DNA of 64,000 bases from Leucobacter sp. PH1c (GTDB taxonomy: Bacteria; Actinomycetota; Actinomycetes; Actinomycetales; Microbacteriaceae). A model generated the notes under the pieces. The model saw only the letters and a list, made by a program, of their open reading frames with translations. It ran no database searches and was not told where the DNA came from. Shown here one piece after another: positions 8,031-17,394 of this stretch; within the stretch, counting starts at the first letter, position 1, and every line of letters starts with the position of its first letter. The position numbers were made by a program, and so were the translations under genes. The stretch is taken from contig NZ_AYMV01000010.1 in NCBI RefSeq assembly GCF_000633415.1, positions 1 through 64,000 of the forward strand, given 5' to 3'.

Positions 8031-8929
8031 CCCTTCACCGCCCCGCTCACGAGCCCGCTCGTCATGCGCCCCTGTACGAACAGGAAGAAGATGATCACGG
8101 GGACCGCGACGAGCGTCGACGCGGCCATGACCTCGCCCCAGTCGATCGCGCGCGAGGAGGACTGCTGGATGAAGCCGCGCAGCCAGAGCGGCAGCGTCTG
8201 CATGCTCGAGTCCTGCAGGATGACGAGCGCGACCGTGAATTCGTTCCAGGCCTGGAGGAAGGCGTAGACGCCGCTCGCGACGAGTCCGGGGGCGAGGAGC
8301 GGGAAGGTGATCCGCAGGAACGCCTGCGTGCGGCTCAGCCCATCGACCATGGCAGCTTCCTCGAGCTCCGCGGGGATGCCCGCGACGAAGCCGCGCAGCA
8401 TCCAGATGGTGAACGGCACGACGGCGGCGATATAGATGATGCTCACGCCGATCACGGAGTTCAGCAGGTTGAGCGAGCCCATCAGCTTGTACTGCGCGAT
8501 GAACATGCCCTCGGCCGGGAGCATCTGAATGAAGAGGACCGCGAGGACGAAGCTGCGGCGGCCACGGAACCGGAAGCGGCTGATTGCGAGCGCGGCGAGG
8601 AACGCGAAGACGAGGCAGCACACGACGGCGATGCCGGCGACCGCGAGGCTGATCCCGAGCGCGCGGAGGAAGCTGCCGTCGGCGAAGACGGCCGCGAAGT
8701 TCTTGAGCGATCCCCCGATGGGGAGGAGCGTCGGCCGGGTCTGCTCGAGCACCACGTTCGGGAGCAGCGCCGAGTTGAGCATCCAGTACACGGGGAAGGC
8801 CCACACGGCGGCGAGGATCACGGCGAGCGCGCCGAGGATGGTGCGGGTGCGGCGGCGCGGCCGCTCGTGCCCGCGCTGGCGCACGACCGCGAGCGGTGCG
8901 GTCATGGATCGGGTGTCTGCGCGGCTCAT
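8027..8929 (-). CDS. Carbohydrate ABC transporter permease, MalG/CUT1 type
   Basis: A 300-residue inner-membrane permease with about six helices after a cytoplasmic Arg-rich N-terminus. The EAA loop that contacts the ATPase reads EEAAMVDGLSRTQAFLRITFPLLAPG. It forms a heterodimeric channel with the product of the preceding gene, with which it overlaps by ATGA. Together with the binding protein at 9909 and the stand-alone ATPase at 12601 it makes a CUT1 sugar importer of the DasABC/NgcEFG kind. The substrate is inferred from the adjacent hexosaminidase gene, not from residues. Confidence 0.92.
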   Translation of the reverse strand: MSRADTRSMTAPLAVVRQRGHERPRRRTRTILGALAVILAAVWAFPVYWMLNSALLPNVVLEQTRPTLLPIGGSLKNFAAVFADGSFLRALGISLAVAGIAVVCCLVFAFLAALAISRFRFRGRRSFVLAVLFIQMLPAEGMFIAQYKLMGSLNLLNSVIGVSIIYIAAVVPFTIWMLRGFVAGIPAELEEAAMVDGLSRTQAFLRITFPLLAPGLVASGVYAFLQAWNEFTVALVILQDSSMQTLPLWLRGFIQQSSSRAIDWGEVMAASTLVAVPVIIFFLFVQGRMTSGLVSGAVKG

Positions 8930-9846
8930 GGCTGTGCATCCTCCTTGACGAGGTTCCGGACGTAGGCCCAGCTGAGGGCGACGGTGAGGAGCAGGACGAA
9001 GATCGACATCGCGCTCGCCATGGCGAAGTCGCTCGAGCCGACGCCGAGCTGGTAGATGTACGTGCCGAGCACGTCGGTCTGGCTGGCGATCGAGCCGCGA
9101 TCCTGCAGGAGCTTGATCTGCGTGAACACGCGCAGGTCCCAGATGATCTGGAGGAGCATGACGATCCCGAGCACGGGCTTGATCACCGGGATGATGATGT
9201 AGCGGAGGCGCTGCCAGGGGGTCGCGCCGTCCATCTGCGCGGCCTCGAGCACCTCACCGGGCACCTGCGTGAGCGCCGCGTACACCGAGAACGCGACGAA
9301 CGGCACGCTCATCCAGACGACGATGATGAGCGCGACGGCGAAGAAGGAGAGCGGCTCCTGGAGCCAGTTGTGGCCCTGCATGGGGAGGCCGAAGCCCGTG
9401 AGGATCCAGTTCACGAGCCCGCGCCGCCAGTCGAAGATCCAGTTCCAGATGGTCATGGCGGCGACGACGGGGGTGGCCCAGGCGAGGAGCAGGGCGATCT
9501 GCAGCGTGATCCGCGTCCAGGTGGGGATCGCCTGCATGAGCAGCGCGAGGGCGACGCCGACGACCATCGTCGAGCCGGCGGCGAGGAGGCAGAACGCGAT
9601 CGAGCGCGCCACGACGAGCCAGGTCGTCGGGCTCGTGAACAGCTCGGCGTAGTTCGCGAACCACACCCACTCGGGCGGCTGCCCGAACTGCTGCGCGAGG
9701 CCGAAGTGCTGCATCGACGTGATGACCTGCCACACGATCGGGTACCCGAGCGCGAGCAGCACGATGAGGGTCGCCGGCAGGAGGAGCGCGTACGGGGTGA
9801 GCCGGACGCGGCGCCGCGGGCGTGCGGTCGGGGCGCTCTGAGTCAT
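8926..9846 (-). CDS. Carbohydrate ABC transporter permease, MalF/CUT1 type
   Basis: A 306-residue membrane protein with six predicted helices. The EAA loop is EAAQMDGATPWQRLRYIIIPVIKP. A short basic cytoplasmic N-terminus (RPRRRVRLTP) precedes the first helix. It is the first permease gene of the operon, 62 bp downstream of the binding-protein gene; that gap contains a strong hairpin. It overlaps the second permease gene by 4 bp. Its role is the other half of the membrane channel of the amino-sugar importer. Confidence 0.92.
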   Translation of the reverse strand: MTQSAPTARPRRRVRLTPYALLLPATLIVLLALGYPIVWQVITSMQHFGLAQQFGQPPEWVWFANYAELFTSPTTWLVVARSIAFCLLAAGSTMVVGVALALLMQAIPTWTRITLQIALLLAWATPVVAAMTIWNWIFDWRRGLVNWILTGFGLPMQGHNWLQEPLSFFAVALIIVVWMSVPFVAFSVYAALTQVPGEVLEAAQMDGATPWQRLRYIIIPVIKPVLGIVMLLQIIWDLRVFTQIKLLQDRGSIASQTDVLGTYIYQLGVGSSDFAMASAMSIFVLLLTVALSWAYVRNLVKEDAQP

Positions 9847-9871
9847 CGTGACCTCTCGGTGGGTGGGTGGT

Positions 9872-9899
9872 GCGGGCCCGGCCGAACGGCCGGGCCCGC
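9872..9899 (-). terminator. Stem-loop between binding-protein and permease genes
   Basis: A perfect 12-bp stem GCGGGCCCGGCC with a GAAC loop, 9 bp after the binding-protein stop codon. No T-run follows, so it is more likely a partial terminator or an mRNA-protecting stem that raises binding-protein levels above the permeases. Confidence 0.6.
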
Positions 9900-9908
9900 G
9901 GTGACCTG

Positions 9909-11255
9909 CTACTTCTGGTTGAGGAGCGCGTCGAGCTCGGCGTTCGTGTCGAGCGCGAGCTGCTGCAGATCATCGGCATCCCGGATCTGCGCGAAGAAGC
10001 CCTCCATGACGTTCTTCGCCTCGACGGCCGCCCAACCGGGCGCGGCCGGCGTCAGCTTCGAGTTCGATGCCGACTCGATGAGCGCCTGCGCGAACTGGTC
10101 GTCGCCGAGCGAGGACGCGTACTGCTGGTTCGCCGGGCCGAGGCCGTTCTTGCCGAGCATCGTCTGGTACTCCTCGGAGTAGATGATGCGCAGCAGCTCC
10201 TTGGCGAGCTCCGGCTCCTTCGACTTCGCGGAGATGCCGAGGTTCGAGCCGCCCGCGAACACGGGGGCGGGCTCGCCGTCCGTGCCGGGGAGCACGAAGG
10301 TGCCGAAGACGGCGTCGTTCCACTCGCGCGCGGGCTCGCCGTCCTCACCGGTCACGAGATCGCCGATCGACCAGTGCGCCCAGCCCGGCGCCATGATCGT
10401 CGCGGCCGCGAGTGAGAGGTCGTCGGTGACGTTGCCGTCCTCGTCCTTCACCTGATCCGAGTCGTTCAGGTACTGGTACTGGTTCGCGTCCTTCGCGTCG
10501 TTCGGCGCGTTCGAGGCGGTGCGGTAGATCTGCTGCAGCTGCTCGAGGCCGCGGAGCGCCTCCGGCGAGTCGAGCGTCGCGACCCACTTGCCGTCGCGCT
10601 GCTCCGCGATCTCGCCGCCGTTGGCAAAGATCCACGAGATGCCGTCGCGCCAGTCCTGGCCGCCCAGGTAGAAGCCGGAGAACTTCTCGATCCCCTTCGG
10701 GTTCTTCTCCGCGATCGTCGTCACGGCCGAGTTGAACTCGGCGAGCGTCGTCGGGAGCGCGACGCCGGCGGCGTCCCACACGTCCTTGCGATAGAACATG
10801 TAGCGCGAGCCGAAGTAGTAGGGGAGCGTGTAGTTCTTCCCGTCGACCTCGCCCACCTCGACGAAGGAGGGGAGCAGGTCGTCGCCGCCGAGCTCCTCCT
10901 TCATATCGCTGATGTCGAGGAACGCGCCGACGTTCGTGAAGGTCGGCGACTGCGTGTTGCCGATCTCGGTGACGTCCGGGGTGTTGCTCGCGTCGGGCAG
11001 CGCGGTCGTGAGCTTCGTGACGAGGTCGCCCCAGCCCTGCTCCTCGATCTTCAGGGTCGCACCGGTCTGCTCGGCGAACTCGGTCTTCAGGTAGTCGCGC
11101 AGCTCGTCGGGGGTGTCCCCGCCCGCGAGCCAGAGCGTGATCGACTTGCCCTCACCCTCCGTTGCCCCGCCGCCCTGCGCCCCCTGGCTGCAGCCGGTGA
11201 ACAGCAGCGCCGAGGCCACGGCCGCAGCGGTGAGACCTGTGAGCTTTCTCTTCAT
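9909..11255 (-). CDS. Extracellular sugar-binding lipoprotein of a CUT1 ABC importer
   Basis: A 448-residue family-1 solute-binding protein. The chosen ATG (MKRKLTG) has AGGAAG upstream and gives a clean lipoprotein signal ending in LLFTGCSQG, so the mature protein is anchored through Cys on the outer face of the membrane. Typical features are the ITLWLAGGDTPDELRDYL strand, the TPDVTEIGNTQSPTFTNVGAFLDI region, and a C-terminal half rich in Asn/Gln. It delivers ligand to the two permeases encoded next. The amino-sugar context suggests chitobiose, GlcNAc or similar, which residues alone do not prove. Confidence 0.92.
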   Translation of the reverse strand: MKRKLTGLTAAAVASALLFTGCSQGAQGGGATEGEGKSITLWLAGGDTPDELRDYLKTEFAEQTGATLKIEEQGWGDLVTKLTTALPDASNTPDVTEIGNTQSPTFTNVGAFLDISDMKEELGGDDLLPSFVEVGEVDGKNYTLPYYFGSRYMFYRKDVWDAAGVALPTTLAEFNSAVTTIAEKNPKGIEKFSGFYLGGQDWRDGISWIFANGGEIAEQRDGKWVATLDSPEALRGLEQLQQIYRTASNAPNDAKDANQYQYLNDSDQVKDEDGNVTDDLSLAAATIMAPGWAHWSIGDLVTGEDGEPAREWNDAVFGTFVLPGTDGEPAPVFAGGSNLGISAKSKEPELAKELLRIIYSEEYQTMLGKNGLGPANQQYASSLGDDQFAQALIESASNSKLTPAAPGWAAVEAKNVMEGFFAQIRDADDLQQLALDTNAELDALLNQK

Positions 11256-11335
11256 GGTGTTCTTCCTTTCGGTGGGCCGCACGCGGGGTGCCGCGTGTAG
11301 CGTTCATGGCGCCCGAGGGCGCGGTCCTGTCCGGG

Positions 11336-12508
11336 TCAGCTGATCCCGAGCTGGGCTTTCACGACGGTCGCCGTCGCACCGCGCAGCACGAGATCCGGTC
11401 CCTGCGTGCTCGTGCGCAGCACGAGGTCGCTGTGGGAGTCGGGCATCGTGCGGCGGCGGAGAATCTCGTGGGTCGCGTCGGCGAGCGTGCCGCCGATGAG
11501 TTCGAGCGGGCCCGCGAGGACGATCTCGGCGAGGTTCAGCATGCCGACGACGGGGGCGAGCACGATGCCGAGGCGCTGGCCCGCCTCGCGGAGCACACGC
11601 TCGCGCTCGGACGCGGAGACCTCGGGACCGGTCGCCGCCGTGAGCGACGGCACCGACAACCAGTGCTCGAGCACCTGGTCGCGGGCGTAGGGCGCGTCGA
11701 GGCCGAGGTCGGTGCCGACCATGACCTGGCCGATCTCGCCGGAGGCGAAGCCGCTGCCGGTCACGGGGTGGCCGTCGACGATGAGGCCCGAGCCGACGCC
11801 GTGGCCGACGGTGACGAGGATGAAGTTGTCGCTCGAATCGCCGAAGCTGTACTCGGCGAGCGCGGCGACGTTCGCGTCATTCGCGACGACGGTGGGGAGG
11901 CCCGTGCGCTCGGCGAGGAGCTCGCGGAGCGGCAGGTTCTCCCAGCCGAGGTTGGGGGCCGTGCGCACGACGCCCTGGTCGTCGACGACGCCCGGCGTGC
12001 CGACGCCGACGCCGAGGAGCGGCAGTTCGGCCGCGGCAACGAGCTCGGCGGCGAGCCCGAGCGCGAGCTCCTGGGCGGCCGCGCCCGTCGCCTCTGCGCG
12101 GTCGGCCTCGGCGCGCGCGAGCACGGTGCCAGCGATCGTCACGACCGCGCCGCGCATGGTGCGGTGGTCGCTCAGATCGAGCGCGACGACCGCGAACGCG
12201 TCGCGGGCGATGTCGACGAGGGTGGCGGGCTTGCCGGGGCGCAGCGACTCGCGGAGCCCGAGCTCGCGGAGCGTGCCCTCCGCGATCAGATCGGCGACGA
12301 GGCCGGACACGGTCACCTTCGTGAGCCCTGTCGCGCGGGCAAGATCAGCCCGGCTCTGCGCGCCCGTGTCGTGGAGCGTCTGCAGGATGAGCGTGCGGTT
12401 GTGGCGCTTCGCGTCGCCCAGGGTCGCCTTGACTCGAGGGCGGAGCGTGCGGGCGGGGAGCCCGGGCGTGCTGCTCGGGTTCGTGGTGCGCGGCGTTGCG
12501 GCGGTCAT
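11336..12508 (-). CDS. ROK-family transcriptional repressor (NagC/XylR type)
   Basis: A 390-residue repressor. The N-terminal winged helix-turn-helix reads LILQTLHDTGAQSRADLARATGLTKVTVSGL. A ROK sugar-binding fold follows, with VVANDANVAALAEYSFG and VTVGHGVGSGLIVDG. The usual zinc motif CxCGxxGC is absent and GEIGH is replaced by GEIGQ, as in some NagC/Mlc homologues with altered metal sites. It is the gene before the binding protein and probably controls the whole importer-hydrolase-kinase operon and itself. Its ATG is only 3 bp from a palindromic operator, so it is likely leaderless. The inducer is probably an amino sugar or its phosphate. Confidence 0.9.
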   Translation of the reverse strand: MTAATPRTTNPSSTPGLPARTLRPRVKATLGDAKRHNRTLILQTLHDTGAQSRADLARATGLTKVTVSGLVADLIAEGTLRELGLRESLRPGKPATLVDIARDAFAVVALDLSDHRTMRGAVVTIAGTVLARAEADRAEATGAAAQELALGLAAELVAAAELPLLGVGVGTPGVVDDQGVVRTAPNLGWENLPLRELLAERTGLPTVVANDANVAALAEYSFGDSSDNFILVTVGHGVGSGLIVDGHPVTGSGFASGEIGQVMVGTDLGLDAPYARDQVLEHWLSVPSLTAATGPEVSASERERVLREAGQRLGIVLAPVVGMLNLAEIVLAGPLELIGGTLADATHEILRRRTMPDSHSDLVLRTSTQGPDLVLRGATATVVKAQLGIS

Positions 12509-12511
12509 GGA

Positions 12512-12526
12512 GTTAGTAAAACTAAC
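12512..12526. promoter_or_regulatory. Probable ROK operator
   Basis: GTTAGT-AAA-ACTAAC is a perfect palindrome with 6-bp arms around a 3-bp centre. It stands immediately before the ROK repressor start codon in an AT-rich patch. Position and symmetry suggest autoregulation. I saw no second copy in the window. Confidence 0.65.
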
Positions 12527-12600
12527 GAACTAAAGATTCGCAAGTCCTTCCGGTGACGAATGGGTGGCCCGTAACCGAACTGTGACCGCCGCCGCCCCGC

Positions 12601-13692
12601 TCAGCCCAGGCGCTCGCCCGTCGCCGCGTCGAAGAAGTGCAGATGCTCGGGCGCCGGGACGAGCGACACGAGCTCGCCCGCGGCCGGGTGCGCGCGACCG
12701 TTCACGCGCGCCACCACCTCGGTGCGCGGCGCATCGGCCGCCGCCCCGTGCACGTGGCCGTAGAGGTAGCCATCGGCCCCGAGCTCCTCGACGAGGTCGA
12801 TCATCACGGGGAGGCCCGCCGCGCCCGCGGGAGCGAGCGCCAGGTCCTCCGGTCGGATGCCGAGCGTCACGCCGGTGCCGGAGGCCGCGGCCCGCACCGC
12901 GGGCGGAGCCGCGAGCTCGGCGGCGCCCACGCGCACGAGATCGCCCGCGAGCTCCGCGGGGAGCAGATTCATCGCGGGGGAGCCGATGAAGCCCGCCACG
13001 AACACGTTCGCCGGGGTCTCGTAGAGCTCCCGCGGCGTGCCGAGCTGCTGCAGCCGGCCCTCCTTCAGCACCGCGATCCGGTCGCCCATCGTGAGCGCCT
13101 CGGTCTGATCGTGGGTCACATAGACGGTCGTCACCCCGAGCCGCCGCTGGAGCGCCGCGATCTGGGTGCGCGTCTGCACGCGGAGCTTCGCGTCGAGGTT
13201 CGACAGCGGCTCGTCCATCAGGAACGCCTGCGGCTGCCGCACGATCGCGCGGCCCATCGCGACGCGCTGCCGCTGCCCGCCCGAGAGCGCCTTCGGCTTC
13301 CGATCGAGGAGCGCCTCCAGATCGAGCATCCGTGCCGCCTCGAGCACGCGCGCCGCGCGCTCCTCCGCGGGCACGCCGGCGATCTTCAGCGCGAAGCCCA
13401 TGTTGTCCGCCACCGTCATGTGCGGGTAGAGCGCGTAGTTCTGGAACACCATTGCGATGTCCCGATCCTTCGGTGGGACGTGCGTGACATCGCGGCCGCC
13501 GATCAGGATCCGGCCCGAGTCGACCTCCTCGAGGCCGGCGAGCATGCGCAGGGTGGTCGACTTCCCGCAGCCGGACGGGCCGACGAGCACGAGGAACTCG
13601 CCATCGGCGACCTCCAGAGAGAGCCCGTCGACCGAGGGGGAGCTGGCGCCCGGGTACACCCGCGAGACGCCGTCGAAACTGAGAGCTGACAT
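12601..13692 (-). CDS. ugpC: Sugar ABC transporter ATP-binding protein, UgpC/MsiK type
   Basis: A 363-residue ATPase for CUT1 importers. Walker A is GPSGCGKST, the signature is [17 protein letters not shown], Walker B is [15 protein letters not shown] and the H-loop is [17 protein letters not shown]. The last 120 residues form the MalK-like regulatory OB-fold domain ([11 protein letters not shown]). The start is set at MSALSFDG, preceded by GGTGGAGG. It is separated by 92 bp and the ROK operator from the rest of the importer genes, so it may have its own promoter and serve several sugar importers, as MsiK does in Streptomyces. It is divergent from the regulator at 13893. Confidence 0.93.
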   Translation of the reverse strand: MSALSFDGVSRVYPGASSPSVDGLSLEVADGEFLVLVGPSGCGKSTTLRMLAGLEEVDSGRILIGGRDVTHVPPKDRDIAMVFQNYALYPHMTVADNMGFALKIAGVPAEERAARVLEAARMLDLEALLDRKPKALSGGQRQRVAMGRAIVRQPQAFLMDEPLSNLDAKLRVQTRTQIAALQRRLGVTTVYVTHDQTEALTMGDRIAVLKEGRLQQLGTPRELYETPANVFVAGFIGSPAMNLLPAELAGDLVRVGAAELAAPPAVRAAASGTGVTLGIRPEDLALAPAGAAGLPVMIDLVEELGADGYLYGHVHGAAADAPRTEVVARVNGRAHPAAGELVSLVPAPEHLHFFDAATGERLG

Positions 13693-13892
13693 GTGATTTC
13701 CTCCACCGGCAGGCACGTGCCGGACGATCCGTTGTAGAAGAGGGCGCCCGTCCGGGCACCCGCGCCCGTCGTTGGGCGGGCTCAGGCTAGCACGCGCGCC
13801 CGACGCGATTCTGGCGCGCGGCACCCTGGCCGGATACGCTCGGTGGCGAGGTCCCGGCCATCGCCGGAGCAGAACTTCGGGCAGGAGGGCGC

Positions 13893-16466
13893 ATGCGCGC
13901 ACGCGAAATTCGGGAAATCCAGGCACTGCTCATCGAGGGCTCCTCGGTGCGCATGGTCGGGCCGCGCGAGTCCGGCCGGACCCACCTCCTGGGCGACATC
14001 GCGGCGGGCATGGAATCGCGCGGATTCACGGCGTTCCGGGTGACCGGGCGGCGCTCGTTCCGCGAGCAGTCCTACGTCGCGCTGCGCGAAGCCGGGCTCG
14101 TGGGGCTCCGCGGCGCCCAGAGCGAGAGCGACATCGCAGCCGAGCTCGACGCCGCCCTGAACGCCGCGACCCGGCCGCTTCTCCTCCTCGACGACGCCGA
14201 GCACCTCGACCTGTCCTCCGCGTACCTCCTCGAGCAGGCGCGGAGCGAGCGCGAGATCCCCGCCGTCGTCACGGCGCCCCCGTTCGCGATGCTCGATGCC
14301 CACGGCCGCGCGGCCACGAGCAAGATCCGCACCGACGCCCGCCTCGAGCTCACCCCGCTTGGCTACGCCCAGATCAGCCTGCTCGCGCAGAGCGTGCTCG
14401 GCGCCCCGGCGCAGCCCGAGGTGCTCGCCCAGGTGCTCGTGATGTCCTCCGGACTCACCGGCATCGCCGTCGCGATCCTCCGGAGCGCCGCACGGGAGGG
14501 CCGGATCGTCCGCGAGGACAGCGGCTGGGCGCTCGCCGCGGACACGCTCTGGAACGTGCACCTGCGCACCACCGTCGAGCGCCTCATCTTCGGCCTCGAG
14601 CGCGCCGAGTTCCGGGTGCTGCACGCACTCGCGATCGCCGAGAGCATCCCCGTCGAGCGCTTCCACGCGGTCGCGGGAGACATGCTCATCGGGCTCACGC
14701 AGCACGGCCTGCTCACGACCTTCGCGGACACCGACGGGGTGTCCTATGTCGCGCCGCGCCCGTCCCTGATCAGCGATTACTTCCAGAATCAGCCGATCGA
14801 CCCGCTGTACTACGAGGCCACCTCCGTGCTCCGCGAACTCGAGGACGTCGCGGCGCAGGAGCGCGCCAACGCGGGGGCCGCCGAGCAGCTCGCCCGCGCC
14901 GAGACCTTCGATCGCACCCACAACCTCGGCACCGGGATCGCGCGCTTCCACCGCTCCGAGCGGGACGCCGAGCTCGCCCGCGCCGCGCGCGAGTGGCGCG
15001 CCAAGCCCTCGGTGACGAACGCCGTCATCTACCTCGACCACCTCGTCGCGACCGACGGGTACATCGCGAGCGCCGGCGCCGTCTTCGAGCGCACCCCGGG
15101 CGGCGGCTCCGACCCCTGGGCCATCCGGCTCGGCTTCCACCTCGCGTTCTGGGACACGCAGCGCAAGCGCGAGGGCGCCCGCGAACGCCTGCGCGCCTTC
15201 GTCGCGGGCGAACCGGATCCCGCCGCGCGCGCGGCCTACGCCGCCTTCGAGGCGTACCTGATCTTCTCCCGCTTCGGCATGCACCCCGACGTCGAGGAGT
15301 GGTGGCGCGGATCGGCGGAGCTCCGCGACACGTTCTCGCTCGCGATCCGGCACTTCATCGGCGTCGTCGCGGGCTGGATCCACGGTGAGCTCGACCTCTC
15401 CGAGCTCGACCCCGAGCTCGAGCTGTCGCTCGCGATCGCGCAGGTCGGCAACACGATCACGCACTCGCGCGTCCTCGCCCCGGACAGCTACGAGCGCGAG
15501 CTGCGCGCCGAGTTCGGCGCCGCGCGCGCCACGCAGGACTACCGCCGCATCACCGTCGCCGCGTACTTCCTCGCGCAGCAGCAGGCCGCCACCTTCCGCG
15601 ACCGCCTCGCCACCGAGACCGTGAGCACCACTTTCGCGATCGGCAGCCCGAGCCTCGCCTACGCGGACTTCTTCCTCGCGCAGCTGCGCTGGGCGGCGTA
15701 CCTCCACTACCTCCACGGCGAGCCCGACCTCGCGCGCTCCGTGCTCGCCGAGACGCACCGCTACCCGGGCATCTACGGTCCGCTGCCCGCCATGAACCCG
15801 GAGTTCGGGCGGGCCGTGCTGCTCCTCGTCGACGGCGAATCCGACGCCGCGGTCGAGCTGCTCCTCCGCATCGCTCGCGAGAGCCGGGACGCGCAGCTCC
15901 CCGACGCCGCCTGGGGGTACGCGGCCATCGCCTTCGTCGAACGTCCGACGCTCGCGGTGTTTGCGCAGCTCGAGGACGTCGCGGCCACGTCGAGCCACGG
16001 CTCGCCCCACATCATGGAGATCGTGCGGAGCGCGATCGAGGAGGATCCCGCCCTCCCGCGCTTCGCCCAGCAGCTCTCGATCGACGCCGAGATCGCGATC
16101 ACGATCACGCTCCTCACCGCCGTGCAGCGCGACCGCAGGCAGCGGAGCGATGCGGCCGACGACGCCTTCGGAACCGCGCTCAACGAGACGCTCCGCGAGC
16201 TGCGCACGCTGCTCGCGGCCGACGTCGCGGTCGCCGCCGCGGCCGTCGCGGGGGAGGGGCCTGCGGCCTGCGCCGAGCCCGGGCTCACGAAGCGCGAGCG
16301 CGAGGTCTCGCTCCTCGCCGCGACCATGCAGAACCGCGAGATCGCCGAGCGGCTGTCGCTCAGCGTGCGCACCGTGGAGAACCACCTCGCGCGCGCCATG
16401 CGGAAGCTCGGCGTCGGCTCGCGGAGCGAGATCGGGGCGCGCCTCGCCGCGCGCCCGCCCGCCTAG
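13893..16466 (+). CDS. Large LuxR-type (LAL-like) transcriptional regulator
   Basis: An 857-residue protein with LAL architecture: N-terminal ATPase-like domain, long helical middle, and a C-terminal LuxR helix-turn-helix ([21 protein letters not shown] at about residue 801, then [18 protein letters not shown]). The P-loop at about residue 23 reads GPRESGRTH, with Arg where Lys is expected. The Walker B-like strand is [16 protein letters not shown] binding is therefore uncertain. AGGAGGG precedes the ATG. Its position between the sugar importer and nagBA suggests control of amino-sugar use, but LAL proteins are often unrelated to their neighbours. Confidence 0.85.
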   Translation: MRAREIREIQALLIEGSSVRMVGPRESGRTHLLGDIAAGMESRGFTAFRVTGRRSFREQSYVALREAGLVGLRGAQSESDIAAELDAALNAATRPLLLLDDAEHLDLSSAYLLEQARSEREIPAVVTAPPFAMLDAHGRAATSKIRTDARLELTPLGYAQISLLAQSVLGAPAQPEVLAQVLVMSSGLTGIAVAILRSAAREGRIVREDSGWALAADTLWNVHLRTTVERLIFGLERAEFRVLHALAIAESIPVERFHAVAGDMLIGLTQHGLLTTFADTDGVSYVAPRPSLISDYFQNQPIDPLYYEATSVLRELEDVAAQERANAGAAEQLARAETFDRTHNLGTGIARFHRSERDAELARAAREWRAKPSVTNAVIYLDHLVATDGYIASAGAVFERTPGGGSDPWAIRLGFHLAFWDTQRKREGARERLRAFVAGEPDPAARAAYAAFEAYLIFSRFGMHPDVEEWWRGSAELRDTFSLAIRHFIGVVAGWIHGELDLSELDPELELSLAIAQVGNTITHSRVLAPDSYERELRAEFGAARATQDYRRITVAAYFLAQQQAATFRDRLATETVSTTFAIGSPSLAYADFFLAQLRWAAYLHYLHGEPDLARSVLAETHRYPGIYGPLPAMNPEFGRAVLLLVDGESDAAVELLLRIARESRDAQLPDAAWGYAAIAFVERPTLAVFAQLEDVAATSSHGSPHIMEIVRSAIEEDPALPRFAQQLSIDAEIAITITLLTAVQRDRRQRSDAADDAFGTALNETLRELRTLLAADVAVAAAAVAGEGPAACAEPGLTKREREVSLLAATMQNREIAERLSLSVRTVENHLARAMRKLGVGSRSEIGARLAARPPA

Positions 16467-16596
16467 GCGGGCCCCTCGGGCGCGCCCGCGCGGCGCGCGC
16501 CCCCTATTCTGGTTCTGAACCGCGCCGAGCGACATCCGCCGCTGTGACGCCCAACGCGACGCTTCCGCGTCGCAGCACCGAACGCCTGGAGGAACT

Positions 16597-17388
16597 GTGG
16601 ACGTCATCATCGTGGAGGATGCGGCAGCGGTCGCGGAGCGCGCAGCCGCGCAGATCGCCGCCCGGATCGCTGCGAAGCCGAACGCCGTGCTCGGGGTCGC
16701 GACGGGCTCCTCGCCCGTCGGCACCTACGAGGCGCTCGCCGCCCGCGTGCGCGACGGCCGGCTCGACTGCTCCGCGGTCAGCGCCTTCGCGCTCGACGAG
16801 TACGCCGGACTGCCGCTCACGCACCCCGAGGCCTACCACGAGGTGATCCGCCGCACCGTGACCGAGCCGCTCGGCCTCGACCCCGCCCGGGTGAACGTGC
16901 CCGACGGCAGCGCGAGCGACCTGGCCGCGGCGGGCGAGGACTACGAGCGCCGCATCGCCGCCGCGGGCGGCGTCGACCTGCAGCTCCTCGGGATCGGCGC
17001 GAACGGCCACATCGGGTTCAACGAGCCCTGCTCCTCGTTCGCCTCGCGCACCCGCATGAAGACGCTCGCCCCGCAGACCCGCGAGGACAACGCACGCTTC
17101 TTCGCCAGCCTCGACGACGTGCCGCTCCACTGCATCACGCAGGGGCTCGGCACCATCCTCGACGCCCGTGAACTCCTCCTCGTCGCGCAGGGCGAGGGCA
17201 AGGCCGAGGCCGTGGCCGCCATGATCGAGGGCCCCGTCGCGAGCATCTGCCCCGCGAGCGCCCTCCAGTTGCACGCCCGCGCCACCGTGATCATCGACCG
17301 AGCCGCCGCGAGCCGCCTGCGTCTCGTCGACTACTACGAGCACGTGCAGCGGCACCAGCCGGCGAACCGCATTCCCGCCGAGGTCTGA
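16597..17388 (+). CDS. nagB: Glucosamine-6-phosphate deaminase
   Basis: A 263-residue enzyme that converts glucosamine-6-phosphate to fructose-6-phosphate and ammonia. Family motifs are all present: VATGSSPVGTYEAL for phosphate binding, FALDEYAGL with the proton-abstracting Asp, and GIGANGHIGFNEP. The length is normal. The start is GTG with a strong GGAGGA 3 bp upstream. It is followed after 6 bp by nagA, forming a two-gene unit. Together with the importer, GH3 enzyme and ROK kinase on the other strand it completes a route from GlcNAc oligomers to glycolysis. Confidence 0.97.
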   Translation: MDVIIVEDAAAVAERAAAQIAARIAAKPNAVLGVATGSSPVGTYEALAARVRDGRLDCSAVSAFALDEYAGLPLTHPEAYHEVIRRTVTEPLGLDPARVNVPDGSASDLAAAGEDYERRIAAAGGVDLQLLGIGANGHIGFNEPCSSFASRTRMKTLAPQTREDNARFFASLDDVPLHCITQGLGTILDARELLLVAQGEGKAEAVAAMIEGPVASICPASALQLHARATVIIDRAAASRLRLVDYYEHVQRHQPANRIPAEV

Positions 17389-17394
17389 TCCCTC

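Noticed and set aside
16467-16596. Possible DasR-type operator upstream of nagB
   Set aside because: No palindrome of the TGGTCTAGACCA type was found here or upstream of the importer genes.
13782-16724. Open frame of 980 codons on the minus strand opposite the LAL-type regulator and nagB
   Set aside because: It is a high-GC shadow: the plus strand has clear domains and ribosome sites, and the antisense product is Arg/Glu/Gly-rich with no recognisable fold.
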